A stretch of DNA of 23,033 nt from an uncultured Spirochaetia bacterium (GTDB lineage Bacteria > Spirochaetota > CALGPD01): the NCBI GenBank assembly GCA_937960625.1, contig CALGPD010000463.1, forward strand, positions 1 through 23,033. The letters run 5' to 3'. The translations under genes and the position numbers were made by a program. A model generated the notes under the pieces. It was not told the origin of the DNA. It saw only the letters and a list, made by a program, of their open reading frames with translations, and made no database searches. Below, piece after piece: positions 1-8,494 of this stretch; positions within the stretch are counted from its first letter, which is position 1; each line of letters opens with the position of its first letter.

Positions 1-654
1 AATATAATTATCTGGGACAGGTTTGAGATAATGCTTATTAATTCGCGGTATAAACTAAACGAAAGCAAAACCGGTGTTAGGATAATGGCAACGGAAATGC
101 GCGGCGAGGAGATGGAATCCATTCTTGATAATGATATTTATATTGATATGCGGCCTAAATCATCATTAGGCACCAAGTCTTATTATTCTAAAATCCTAAC
201 CAAAATGTGCACAAAAATAATTAACGTTCCATTATTGAAACATCATCGTTTAGCAGGAATAACGTTTTGCTTAAAAAATATCGCGTATGGGGCAACGAAT
301 AACAACAGGAGATTCCATGGCTCAAGCTGCTGCCCTTTTATTCCAAAAGCCTGCAATCATAAAATCGTTAAAGAAAAGGTCGTTTTAAACATAGGGGATG
401 CATTATCCGGTATTTATAAAAACGGCCCGGTATTGATGAACAGAAGAGACAGGTTTATGCCCAAATCCATTTTGTTTTCAACCGATATGGTTGCCTGCGA
501 TAAAATAGGCCTAGAAATTATCGAGAAAAAAAGGAAATCAAAAAATATGATATCAATATGGAGAGAATACGGTACACCCCTGCATGTAAAACAATCCCAT
601 GAGCTTGGAATAGGGAATTATACAAATATCGACCATAAGGTTGTTGTGATGTAA
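1..654 (+). CDS. DUF362 domain protein, 3' part only
   Basis: This is the C-terminal part of a DUF362 (PF04015-type) protein; the biochemical role of the family is not established. The reading frame is open to the first base of the window (NIIIWDRFEI precedes the first internal ATG at 31), so the start lies outside. Family features seen are IIIWDRF, followed by a ...YKLN segment, INVPLLKHHRLAGITFCLKN (a conserved lysine/histidine block), the ALSGIYKNGP segment, and SILFSTDMVACDKIGLEII near the C-terminus. These match the usual DUF362 order of 'vPvlKdH...agvtgaLKN', 'D.l.g.y.ggP' and 'sTDpVAlDrva'. It ends convergently, 13 bases before the stop of the minus-strand barrel gene. Family assignment is firm; function is unknown. 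Confidence 0.85.
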   Translation, partial: NIIIWDRFEIMLINSRYKLNESKTGVRIMATEMRGEEMESILDNDIYIDMRPKSSLGTKSYYSKILTKMCTKIINVPLLKHHRLAGITFCLKNIAYGATNNNRRFHGSSCCPFIPKACNHKIVKEKVVLNIGDALSGIYKNGPVLMNRRDRFMPKSILFSTDMVACDKIGLEIIEKKRKSKNMISIWREYGTPLHVKQSHELGIGNYTNIDHKVVVM

Positions 655-667
655 AAAACAGGGCTGG

Positions 668-1758
668 TTACAACGAAAACAGAAACCCTATTTCAAATCC
701 GATAAAACCGTCATTAGCAGCGAGATTTTTATAGCCAAAAGAACTATATGCTTGGGTAATATTTGTAGTTTTAACTTTATCAAGCCCATATTGCATTATT
801 TTCCCATATATTTCTAAGTAAAAAGAAATTCCGTATTTACCCGGTGTATATATATACCCGGCGCCAATTTTATACCCAAACCTTACTTTTCTAATAGGCC
901 CTTTTTCAGTATAATCATTCCATTCTCCGGAATATTCTAAGTTCATCTCCTCTGAATTCAACTTTATTGATGTAACAAAACTTACACCCATAAAAAAATT
1001 ATGTTCATAAGGTTTTCTAGCCATTTTAATTATTATACCGGCGTTAAAATTTAAAGCACCGTAAGCAAAATCCGTTGTTTTAGAAGTATAACCGATATAA
1101 CCACGTACACCGTAGTTGATGCTGCTATAATAAAAATCAAAAGTAAGGCCAAAATTTATCCAACATTTCGGATTAATAAGAAACCACATAAACTTTAACC
1201 CTACCGTATATTCATTTAAAAAATCAGTATAAGTATGTTCATTCGAGCGCAAAGCAAGTGTAGATACACCGAATTTGAGGCCCAGATAAACCAACTTTTT
1301 CCCCTCCCATATTTTAACAAGTTTTTTAACTTTCTCGTTTTCAATTTTTTCTTTTGATTTATATTCCTTATAAAATGGTAGTACCGCTTTCCTGATTTTT
1401 TCCTGATTCCGGTTCGACAAGGTTATAAAAGCATTAACGCGGTTAACAACGAGAATTAAATTTACAATTCTTTTCATCCTGGAATTTAAATACTCGTCAA
1501 CGCCTTTATAATATAGATTAATAATCTTCCGGTTTGTAACAGCAACGAGAAAACCCAATTTGTCCCAGTCTATTTTAATACCTGCAATTTAAAATAAGCT
1601 TTACTCGTATTGAGAAAAGATATCCGGGTATAACGCGTTATTCTTAATTTTGGAATACTAACATCATCCGTATTGCTGTATTCTTTTATCTGCGATGCTC
1701 TGATTATATTTGTTGTTAATAATAACGTAAAAATTAAAACTGAATATTTAATTCTCAT
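668..1758 (-). pseudogene. Secreted beta-barrel-type protein, copy 1, frameshifted
   Basis: Read as one gene, this runs from an ATG at 1758 with a strong Shine-Dalgarno (AAGGAGAGG) to a stop at 668. The first 62 codons encode a signal peptide (MRIKYSVLIFTLLL...) and end at a premature TAG (1570-1572). The following 296-codon frame has no proper start: its first possible start is a TTG inside conserved sequence. One extra A in the run at 1573-1576 would join the two as ...QVLKIDWDKLGFLVAVTN. This aligns with the neighbouring copy (VLIHWKKMGVLLSATN), so they are one broken gene. The C-terminal half alternates polar and aromatic/hydrophobic residues and ends FEIGFLFSL, which suggests an outer-membrane beta-barrel of unknown function. 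True inactivation, phase variation and sequencing error cannot be separated here. Confidence 0.7.
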
Positions 1759-1782
1759 ATCCTCTCCTTGAATTTATTTTGG

Positions 1783-2862
1783 CTACAACGAAAATAAAAA
1801 ACCCATCTCAACGCCGATATAAACATTGCCCAAATTTGAATCAAAATCATAGTTTTGTGTTTCTATTAGGGTTGTTAAATTTTTCCTATATACTTCTGAA
1901 AATGCTATAAGAAATTTAAATGAGACAGCGGCATAAAAACTGTAATTCTTATATAATGGCGTATAAAAATATCCTATGCTTGTCGCAAAACCGAATATAG
2001 TCGAAGCAAGTTCACCTTGCAATAGATAGTTTGTAGAATTCTGAGTTATTTTCATATTTATGTTTCCTTGACTAATCCTAAAGGAATTTGCCATTCCAAC
2101 TGTTAAATATAAGTTATGGATATAAGGACTTTTAGAGAATTTTAAAACAAACCCAAAGTTCAAGTTTAATGCATGAAAAGCAAAATCTGAATAATTATCA
2201 GCCTTTTTTCCAAAAGCCCCAGCTTGGATACGGCCATAGGAAACATCAATATACATCCTAAATTCAACAGGAACACCTGGCGGGTCCCATAAACCGCCTG
2301 TGGCAGTGAAAAACCAAAGAAATTTAATACCTATTGAAAAATGCTGTTTGAAATTTAATTCTAATGTATCTGAAATTAACAAATTAGAAATACCGGAATA
2401 ACTTGTACAGAACCCCAAATATAGTTTTTTATGTTATTCTTATATTTAGGGATTTTTTTAAATACTTTTTTCTTTAAATTGTTTTTCAAACACGTTTTAT
2501 AATAAAGTAATAAAGCATTTCTAACTTTTTCACGGTTGGATTTTGATTCTTTAATGAACGCGTTATATAGTTTAATCATTTTAAGAAAAAACTCATTAGC
2601 CGTTTTCTTAGTCATGGAATAATTATCAAGCCCTTTATGGTAAAGTTTTAATATTTTATAATTCGTTGCTGATAAAAGCACTCCCATTTTCTTCCAATGA
2701 ATAAGCACTTTCTCAATTTCAAAGTATAACTGCCTGCCGGTTTTGTAAGTAAAACGGGTCTTAAAATAACTTAATTTTGAGTTTTCCGTTATCTTTAACT
2801 TAGGAAATATTTCTTCATTTATATTAATCTGCTGCTTACTTCTATATTAAACTATAACGCAT
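1783..2862 (-). pseudogene. Secreted beta-barrel-type protein, copy 2, frameshifted
   Basis: This is a tandem paralogue of the gene downstream of it. Its N-terminal half is the frame at 2376-2708, which stays open upstream through PKLKITENSKLSYFK to about 2845. Its C-terminal half is the frame at 1783-2418, ending GVEMGFLFSL, close to copy 1's FEIGFLFSL. Adding one A to the six-A run (T6 at 2425-2430) joins the halves as ...NNIKKLYLGFCTS, matching copy 1 (EGKKLVYLGLKFGVS). At the 5' end, a minus-strand ATG at 2860-2862 gives only MRYSLI before a stop. The hydrophobic core of the signal peptide is missing and the frame is shifted relative to the mature part. With two or more lesions this looks like a decayed gene. 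The 5' boundary is approximate. Confidence 0.65.
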
Positions 2863-2921
2863 GTACCAGAATTTTCATGTTGAACAGCAATTTTTATAAA
2901 AAAATTATACTGTGTAAAATT

Positions 2922-2949
2922 TTGTTTCACAATACAATTGAGTTATAAT
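2922..2949 (+). promoter_or_regulatory. Predicted sigma-70-type promoter for pyrK-pdxA
   Basis: TTGTTT (2922-2927) is followed after 16 bases by a perfect TATAAT (2944-2949), about 34 bases before the pyrK start. The -35 box is only moderately good. The call is based on consensus matching alone. Confidence 0.45.
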
Positions 2950-2982
2950 TAACGTACAATCACGAAAATACGGAGCATCATA

Positions 2983-3804
2983 ATGTGTGAACAAGCAGCG
3001 AGAACCTTGATAAAATCAACTATATGGAAAAACGAAAAAATCGCAAAAGACGTTTATTTAATGTCTTTTAAAAGTAAATACATTGCTGATAACGCATATC
3101 CAGGACAATTTATTAACGTCAAAATTCCTGGCAATCAGGCATTAATCCTTAGAAGGCCGTTTTCTATTTATAATATTGAAAATGATATTGTAAGCATAAT
3201 TTATATGGTGGTAGGTAAAGGCACTGAATCTTTATCCAAAACAGTAGAGGCAACGGAGATTGACGTGCTAGGCCCTCTTGGTACAGGGTTTAATATTAAT
3301 AAGCATAAAAAAACCGCAATACTCGTTGGCGGTGGCTGTGGAACCCCACCTTTGTATTTTCTAGCAAAAGAACTTGCAAACCAGGGCCATGACATCTACC
3401 CTTTTCTCGGTTTTGGTGAAAAGGAAAAAGTATTTTTAGATTATGAAATGTCTGATATATCAGGCAGGGTTTTTGTTTCGACCGATGATGATACCCATGA
3501 AATACGCAATATTTGTACTCATCACGGAACAATATTGAGTTTCCTTGAAAAATATTATAACGAAAATAAACAGGATTTTAATCAAGATAACGTTTGTATT
3601 TATTCCTGCGGTCCTGCAGCTTTATTATCAGCAGTTAAAAAATTCGCTAACAAAAACGGTTTTACCGCTCAGGTTTCGCTTGAAGAATACATGGGATGCG
3701 GGTTTGGAGTTTGTCTAGGCTGCGCGGTAAAAACAACGGACGGAACGTTTAAATACGTTTGCAAAGACGGCCCTGTATTTGATATTAACGAAGTTGAGAT
3801 ATAA
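2983..3804 (+). CDS. pyrK: Dihydroorotate dehydrogenase electron-transfer subunit (PyrK type)
   Basis: This is an iron-sulfur flavoprotein that passes electrons between NAD(H) and the catalytic PyrD subunit of class 1B dihydroorotate dehydrogenase in pyrimidine synthesis. At 273 residues it is close to the usual length. In order it shows a ferredoxin-reductase-type FAD domain with RRPFSIYNI (58-65), LGPLGTGFNI near 96-105, an NAD-binding segment AILVGGGCGTPPLYFLAKEL (112-131), and the C-terminal [2Fe-2S] cysteines C239, C244, C247 and C260 in MGCGFGVCLGCAVK...YVC. The ATG follows a CGGAG Shine-Dalgarno. pdxA begins two bases after the stop, so the genes are co-transcribed. No pyrD lies next to it, so a PyrK-like electron-transfer protein with another partner remains possible. 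Confidence 0.85.
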   Translation: MCEQAARTLIKSTIWKNEKIAKDVYLMSFKSKYIADNAYPGQFINVKIPGNQALILRRPFSIYNIENDIVSIIYMVVGKGTESLSKTVEATEIDVLGPLGTGFNINKHKKTAILVGGGCGTPPLYFLAKELANQGHDIYPFLGFGEKEKVFLDYEMSDISGRVFVSTDDDTHEIRNICTHHGTILSFLEKYYNENKQDFNQDNVCIYSCGPAALLSAVKKFANKNGFTAQVSLEEYMGCGFGVCLGCAVKTTDGTFKYVCKDGPVFDINEVEI

Positions 3805-3806
3805 TC

Positions 3807-4754
3807 ATGGATAAGCCATATTTAATTACAACGGGTGATTATAACGGTATCGGCCCTGAGATTATTTTGAAAGCAGCCGCGGCAGGATATTTGAAAGACT
3901 GCGTTGTTCTCGGTTCTTATTCCGTGTTTGAGTATTATGAAGAAATGCTGAAAACAGGCGCAAAATGGTCTTATATAGAAAAAGACGATATTGATTTTAT
4001 GATTATTGAAAATAAAAACATTAAGCCGGATATCAAACCCGGTGAATGTACACCCGAATCAGGGTATTTTTCCTTAAAAATGCTTGATAATGCAATCGGA
4101 TTATTAAAAAACGGATATTCAAAACACCTTATTACCGCGCCGCTTTCAAAAAAAGCCGTTTCTTATCATGAAAAGGATTTTATCGGCCATACTGAATATC
4201 TTGCAAAAGCGTTTAACACCGAACAATACTCCATGATGCTTGCAAATGAAACTTTTCGCGTTGTTTTGGTTACTACGCACGTTTCAATTAGAGAACTCCC
4301 TGAATTAATCACTAAAAAACGCGTTGAAATTGCAATAAAGAACTCCCATGATTTTTTACAAAAAACCGTGGACAACAGAGGCATGGCAGTTTGCGCGCTA
4401 AACCCTCATGCGGGGGAAGACGGTTTACTGGGAAGCGAAGAAATCGATATAATTACTCCGGTAATTGAAAAAGCAAAACAAGACGGCATTAAGGTGTCAG
4501 GGCCGTTTCCCGCTGATTCCCTTTTCAAAACCGTGTATAACAATCCTTATGGTATTTACATTGCAATGTATCACGACCAGGGGCTTGGGCCTTTAAAAAT
4601 GGTTAGCAAAGGTGCAGGAGTTAACGTTACTTTAGGTTTGCCGATATTTAGAATTTCAGTAGACCATGGAACTGCTTATGATATTGCGGGCAAAGGCGTT
4701 GCATCGCCTGATAGTTTGATAAGCGCCATACAAATTGCAAAATCTTATAATTAA
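3807..4754 (+). CDS. pdxA: 4-hydroxythreonine-4-phosphate dehydrogenase
   Basis: PdxA catalyses NAD-dependent oxidation of 4-phosphohydroxy-L-threonine in the DXP-dependent pyridoxal phosphate pathway. The 315-residue length is typical. Visible family motifs are GDYNGIGPEI (10-19; the usual form is GDPAGIGPE), GHTEYLAKAF near 127-136, and the three metal-ligand histidines in TTHVS (H158), LNPHAGEDG (H201) and AMYHDQGLGPLK (H256). GLPIFRISVDHGTAYDIAGK lies near the C-terminus. It follows pyrK by two bases with no room for its own promoter. The YN in place of PA in the N-terminal motif is mildly unusual. A paralogous PdxA2-type role in acid-sugar catabolism cannot be excluded. Confidence 0.9.
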   Translation: MDKPYLITTGDYNGIGPEIILKAAAAGYLKDCVVLGSYSVFEYYEEMLKTGAKWSYIEKDDIDFMIIENKNIKPDIKPGECTPESGYFSLKMLDNAIGLLKNGYSKHLITAPLSKKAVSYHEKDFIGHTEYLAKAFNTEQYSMMLANETFRVVLVTTHVSIRELPELITKKRVEIAIKNSHDFLQKTVDNRGMAVCALNPHAGEDGLLGSEEIDIITPVIEKAKQDGIKVSGPFPADSLFKTVYNNPYGIYIAMYHDQGLGPLKMVSKGAGVNVTLGLPIFRISVDHGTAYDIAGKGVASPDSLISAIQIAKSYN

Positions 4755-4893
4755 TTTGGTAAACTTTACTTAATTTAAGTGTTAAATTTTATAGGTGATA
4801 TATCGTTAAGGAGCCGTTGTTATAAATTTTCACTGTGTTTTATTGAGAAATTTTAATCCTAAATAATTTTCCCTTTTAACAAGGAGATATAAT

Positions 4894-6612
4894 ATGAAAA
4901 CCATTATCAAGCTTTCAATTCTTATATTGCTTTTTTCTCTATCATTCAATATAAACTTAACCGGACAGCAGCAAAGTAAAACCGTTGTAGCGGTTCTGGA
5001 ATTCCGCGTTCTTGGCAGAGTAAACGCGGGCAATGATTTCGGCAAAGGGATTCAGGAAATAGTCATGACAAATCTAGGGCAAAATCCTTCAATAAGCATT
5101 GTTGAGCGCTCAAGATTAACAGCGGTTGTTAAAGAGTTAAGTTATTCAGGAAGCGACCTTTTCAATTATAAAAAAGTTGTTAAGCTTGGAAAACTATTAC
5201 AAGCAAAGTTTTTAGTTACAGGGAGTATAGTTGGAATCGGCGCAGGCATTAGAATAAATGCTAGGATAATCAACGTAAAAACCGGAAGGGTTTATAAAAC
5301 TTTCCGGCAGAACAGTATCAGTCTAAATAAAATTTTCAATTCCCTTGAAAACATTTCAAGTGATGTTGAATCCGGTTTAATGGGAATTGATGCCCTGCAA
5401 ATATCAGACGCGCCAAAAATTGAAATCGCTTTCGTTATAGACTCAACCGGAAGCATGTTTGATGAAATACACGTTGTACGTACCAAGATAAATGAAATAC
5501 TAAACCGTACTTTAAACGCCAATCCCCGGCCCGTTGTTAAGATTGCAGTAATTGATTATAAAGATTATTATGATGAATACGTTACACGTGTTTTTAATTT
5601 CACAACCAACCTTAGCCGTTTAAGGAGGCATTTAAACTCTATTAACGCATCGGGCGGAGGTGATTATGAAGAAAGTGTAACCGAGGCGCTCACCAAAGCC
5701 ATAAAACTGTTAAAGTGGAGTAAACGCGGTGCCAGTAAAATGATTTTTCTCATTGCTGATGCCCCGGCTCACAGACAATATTTATATAGAGTTCCGTTTA
5801 TAATTAAAAACGCGACAAAAAAAAGTATAGGAATATACACTATTGCCTGCTCAGGGTTAAATAGAAGCGGAATTTCACTATTTAAAAAAATATCAAAAAA
5901 CACTAACGCAAATTTTTCTTTTTTATCATACAGGCAGGAATACGTTGACCGGAGCGGAAGGCGGTCAGAAGTAATAACACACGGCAGGAAAATATATAAA
6001 CGGAGAATTCATAAACCGAGTAAAGCAACGGGAAGGCCCGAATCCGCTGCCAGAAGGTTAAATAGAAAATCATGGGCAAAGAAAGCAGCTGAAGACAGGC
6101 TGCCGGCTGAATATAAACGTTCAAGGGAATATGAAAGCCGGGGAGCTGGCGGAGGCGCGGTCATGTCATCGGAAAAAATTAAAATCCGAAACATGAGGAA
6201 AACGGGTAAAATGCAAAATAATCTGGATGAAATTTTGATTAAAAACATCCGTAAAAAAGCAAGCCGTGATTTAAAACTAAAATATAAAGAAAACTCTAGT
6301 GAAAAATATGCCGGCGCTGTGCTTGTAAAAAATTCAGGTATTAAAACGTGGTTATTTATAAAATCGAAAAAATCATTTTATAAATTTAATAAATTACGTT
6401 CAAAACAATTATGGATTTTTGCGGCAATTAAAAAGTCAGAAAACACTTTTATACTTACCAACGTAAAAATTAAACAAGGATATATTCCCGGGTTTGCCAA
6501 ACGGAATTTCAATAAGATTAAAACAAACATTAATTACTATGAAAACAACGGAATAACCCGTTTTAAACGCTGGTATTTTAGAGTCACAATAATTAAAACG
6601 AAAAAACTATAG
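4894..6612 (+). CDS. Secreted CsgG-like / VWA fusion protein
   Basis: This is an exported 572-residue protein of unknown function. An AAGGAGAT Shine-Dalgarno lies seven bases before the ATG. Residues 1-25 or so form a signal peptide. Residues 30-155 resemble the periplasmic CsgG/FlgO-type domain: TVVAVLEF at the start, then GIQEIVMTNL, SIVERSRL, LQAKFLVTGSIVG and INARIINVKTG. A VWA domain follows from about 178, with a metal-site motif DSTGSM (D183) and a later LIADAPAHR (D289). After about residue 350 there is a strongly basic, low-complexity linker, then a Lys-rich, beta-predicted C-terminal stretch. There is no obvious lipobox, so it is probably periplasmic or surface-exposed. Both domain names come from motif recognition. 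How they work together is not known. Confidence 0.75.
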   Translation: MKTIIKLSILILLFSLSFNINLTGQQQSKTVVAVLEFRVLGRVNAGNDFGKGIQEIVMTNLGQNPSISIVERSRLTAVVKELSYSGSDLFNYKKVVKLGKLLQAKFLVTGSIVGIGAGIRINARIINVKTGRVYKTFRQNSISLNKIFNSLENISSDVESGLMGIDALQISDAPKIEIAFVIDSTGSMFDEIHVVRTKINEILNRTLNANPRPVVKIAVIDYKDYYDEYVTRVFNFTTNLSRLRRHLNSINASGGGDYEESVTEALTKAIKLLKWSKRGASKMIFLIADAPAHRQYLYRVPFIIKNATKKSIGIYTIACSGLNRSGISLFKKISKNTNANFSFLSYRQEYVDRSGRRSEVITHGRKIYKRRIHKPSKATGRPESAARRLNRKSWAKKAAEDRLPAEYKRSREYESRGAGGGAVMSSEKIKIRNMRKTGKMQNNLDEILIKNIRKKASRDLKLKYKENSSEKYAGAVLVKNSGIKTWLFIKSKKSFYKFNKLRSKQLWIFAAIKKSENTFILTNVKIKQGYIPGFAKRNFNKIKTNINYYENNGITRFKRWYFRVTIIKTKKL

Positions 6613-6680
6613 AATTTTTTAACTTTTTTATTAATATTAAAGTCTAATTAATGTTAAAACGTGAACGTGAGGTTATTTCT

Positions 6681-6764
6681 ATGACAACATTTTTTAAAAT
6701 TACAGTATTAATCGGTTCTTTGATAATACTTTTATCTTACTTACTAAAGAACAATTTAATCTGA
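6681..6764 (+). CDS. Possible 27-residue single-pass membrane peptide
   Basis: A short frame starts at an ATG preceded at nine bases by GTGAGG. It encodes a peptide with one hydrophobic segment (ITVLIGSLIILLSYLL) flanked by lysines. It lies 68 bases after the CsgG/VWA gene. Size and layout fit a membrane microprotein, but a chance frame in AT-rich sequence is equally likely. Confidence 0.25.
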   Translation: MTTFFKITVLIGSLIILLSYLLKNNLI

Positions 6765-7017
6765 TTATATAAAACAACCTTAAAGCAAAAAACAAAGCTT
6801 TAAGCAAACAGAAAAAATTCTAACCGCAAAATGAATATGGCTTAAAGGAAAGATTCTTGTTTTAAGTAAAAGCATAATTTTGTTTAAACGCTTATGCCGC
6901 TAGAGTTACGCAGAGGAACTTTAATTTTAATCGAAACTAAACATGAAATTATAACTTTATTAGAAAAGCGTAGATTATAAAAATCATCCAGAGCTCTTCT
7001 TTAAATAAAGAAGGGAA

Positions 7018-7119
7018 TTAGTAATAGTATTGGTTATTAAGAAAAACACCAACATTATAAAAAGCCGGAACACCCGTTATTTTATAGGGAGCGGTATAAA
7101 CCAAGGCAATGTAAACCAT
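7018..7119 (-). other. Short coding-like frame, possible gene remnant
   Basis: A 33-codon frame from an ATG at 7119 to a TAA at 7018-7020 is open upstream to about 7143. Its translation is protein-like (YIALVYTAPYKITGVPAFYN) and tyrosine-rich. There is no convincing Shine-Dalgarno. It lies just beyond the stop of the GGDEF gene on the same strand. I do not recognise it. Confidence 0.2.
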
Positions 7120-7150
7120 ATCATAAAGTATACGACCGTTTTCAGCTTAA

Positions 7151-8380
7151 TTATTTTTTGCCTTTTTTCTCTGCTTCTTCTTTTTTCTTGAGGTTTGTAA
7201 TATACTGAATATAAGCCTTAGTGCCGGCTTCACTCGTTCCGCTGTTAGGCTGTATTTCAGCAGGCGCAGGAATTTCGTTGCTTATATTCCATTGATTTCT
7301 GCCGTTTTCTTTTGAAAAGTATAATGCCTGGTCGGTTAACTCTATAAACTCGGCTTTGCTGGACATTTTTTCAGGGTCAAATTTACAGATACCCAGGCTG
7401 ATAGTAACGTATAATGCAGTCTGCTGCCCGGGGAATTCAGTATTATAAATTGATGCCCTTAGCTTTTCTGCTATTTTCACAGCCTGGTCATACCCTGAGT
7501 TAGGGCAAATAACAGCAAATTCTTCTCCACCGTATCTCGCTGCGAAATCCTGAGAACGGACACTTTTTTTAATGATATTTGCAACGAGTTTAAGCACAAC
7601 GTCACCCTGCTGATGGCCGTAAGCATCATTAAACATTTTAAAATGGTCAATATCAAACATGATTAAACAAAGCGAATTACCGGTTTTTTTGCTTTTTTCA
7701 ATTTCAGCATATAATGTATTCTGAAACCATTGATGGTTGTAAAGTTTGGTCATTCTGTCCTTAATTGCAGCATCGAATAAACCAACGTTTTCAATTGAAA
7801 TAGAAGCTAACTCGGTAAAAACTTTAATATTTGCAATGTCTTCATTTTCAAAGTTTTGCCCGTCTAATCTATTGCCAACGAATAAAAAACCATAAAAATC
7901 TTTTTTACCTTTTATTGGGAATACAAGCTGGCAGCCTATCTTTTTAAAATCTTCCTCGTATTTATGCAAATTAGGGTCTTTCACTATTTCATCAGCTCTG
8001 TATGCGGAGTTAATATCTTTAGGCCCATCTAAAAAATACTCCGAAAGTTCCTCGTCTTTTTTATAAGCTATATCTTCATGTTCATTTTCAAACATGCCAA
8101 TAGAAACTTTGTGAATAATTTTATCATCATCAAAATCTTCCAATAAAAAAATGGATGAATTTGCAATTAAAAATTGGCCCTGACATGAATAAAGAATTGT
8201 TTGAAGTAATTTATCTTCATCTAAGGTTGCATTTATAATTTTTGAAACCTCAAGCAAGTTTCTCAATTTCATTATCTTTTTTTCATATAAACCTAAAACC
8301 GAATCCCCGCCGAAAGTTTCCGCAAGAATATTTTCTGCTTCTTCGGCAGTCATTTTTTCGTGCTGATTATCTGTACTCAT
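7151..8380 (-). CDS. Diguanylate cyclase with N-terminal GAF-like domain
   Basis: This is a predicted cytoplasmic enzyme making cyclic di-GMP. The start at 8380 (MSTDNQ...) is chosen because AAGG lies seven bases upstream; a 20-codon longer frame would need a TTG start with no Shine-Dalgarno. The product is 409 residues. Residues 1-50 are acidic. About 50-200 resemble a GAF-type sensory domain (LRNLLEVSKIINATLDEDKL... ISIENVGLFDAAI). About 205-370 form a GGDEF domain with MTKLYNHQWF, IMFDIDHFKMFNDAYGHQQG and the active-site loop GGEEF at 284-288. The allosteric I-site RxxD (RSQD) is intact just upstream. The tail is Lys/Glu-rich. There are no membrane segments. The signal sensed by the GAF-like part is unknown. 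Confidence 0.88.
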   Translation of the reverse strand: MSTDNQHEKMTAEEAENILAETFGGDSVLGLYEKKIMKLRNLLEVSKIINATLDEDKLLQTILYSCQGQFLIANSSIFLLEDFDDDKIIHKVSIGMFENEHEDIAYKKDEELSEYFLDGPKDINSAYRADEIVKDPNLHKYEEDFKKIGCQLVFPIKGKKDFYGFLFVGNRLDGQNFENEDIANIKVFTELASISIENVGLFDAAIKDRMTKLYNHQWFQNTLYAEIEKSKKTGNSLCLIMFDIDHFKMFNDAYGHQQGDVVLKLVANIIKKSVRSQDFAARYGGEEFAVICPNSGYDQAVKIAEKLRASIYNTEFPGQQTALYVTISLGICKFDPEKMSSKAEFIELTDQALYFSKENGRNQWNISNEIPAPAEIQPNSGTSEAGTKAYIQYITNLKKKEEAEKKGKK

Positions 8381-8494
8381 GATTAACCTTGTATTATATA
8401 CTAAAAATTTTTGATAAACTTCTTTTGAATTTATCGGCAAAAAACTTTTATTAAAATTTTTATTCTAAATTTTATTTTATTTTGTTTGCAAACA

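Larger units (their letters stand above)
6613..7150. other. Gene-poor intergenic stretch
   Basis: About 540 bases lie between the CsgG/VWA gene and the convergent GGDEF gene. They hold three short coding-like frames: plus 6681-6764, plus 6894-6980 and minus 7018-7119. There is also a small inverted repeat at 6996-7013 (CTTCTTT/AAAGAAG). I see no strong terminator, RNA gene or repeat array. The region may be remnants of a decayed gene. Confidence 0.5.

Noticed and set aside
668..1558. Minus-strand frame taken as a complete 296-residue protein starting at TTG
   Set aside because: The TTG lies inside sequence conserved in the neighbouring copy, upstream homology continues in another frame, and there is no Shine-Dalgarno; it is the larger part of a frameshifted gene.
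3201..3532. Minus-strand open frames inside pyrK
   Set aside because: They oppose a well-recognised gene, have no ribosome site and no recognisable product.
6996..7013. CTTCTTT/AAAGAAG inverted repeat considered as a terminator for the convergent genes
   Set aside because: A short AT-rich stem with no T-run on either side; likely by chance.
8381..8440. 20-codon N-terminal extension of the GGDEF protein
   Set aside because: It needs a TTG start with no ribosome site, while the ATG at 8380 has a well-placed AAGG.
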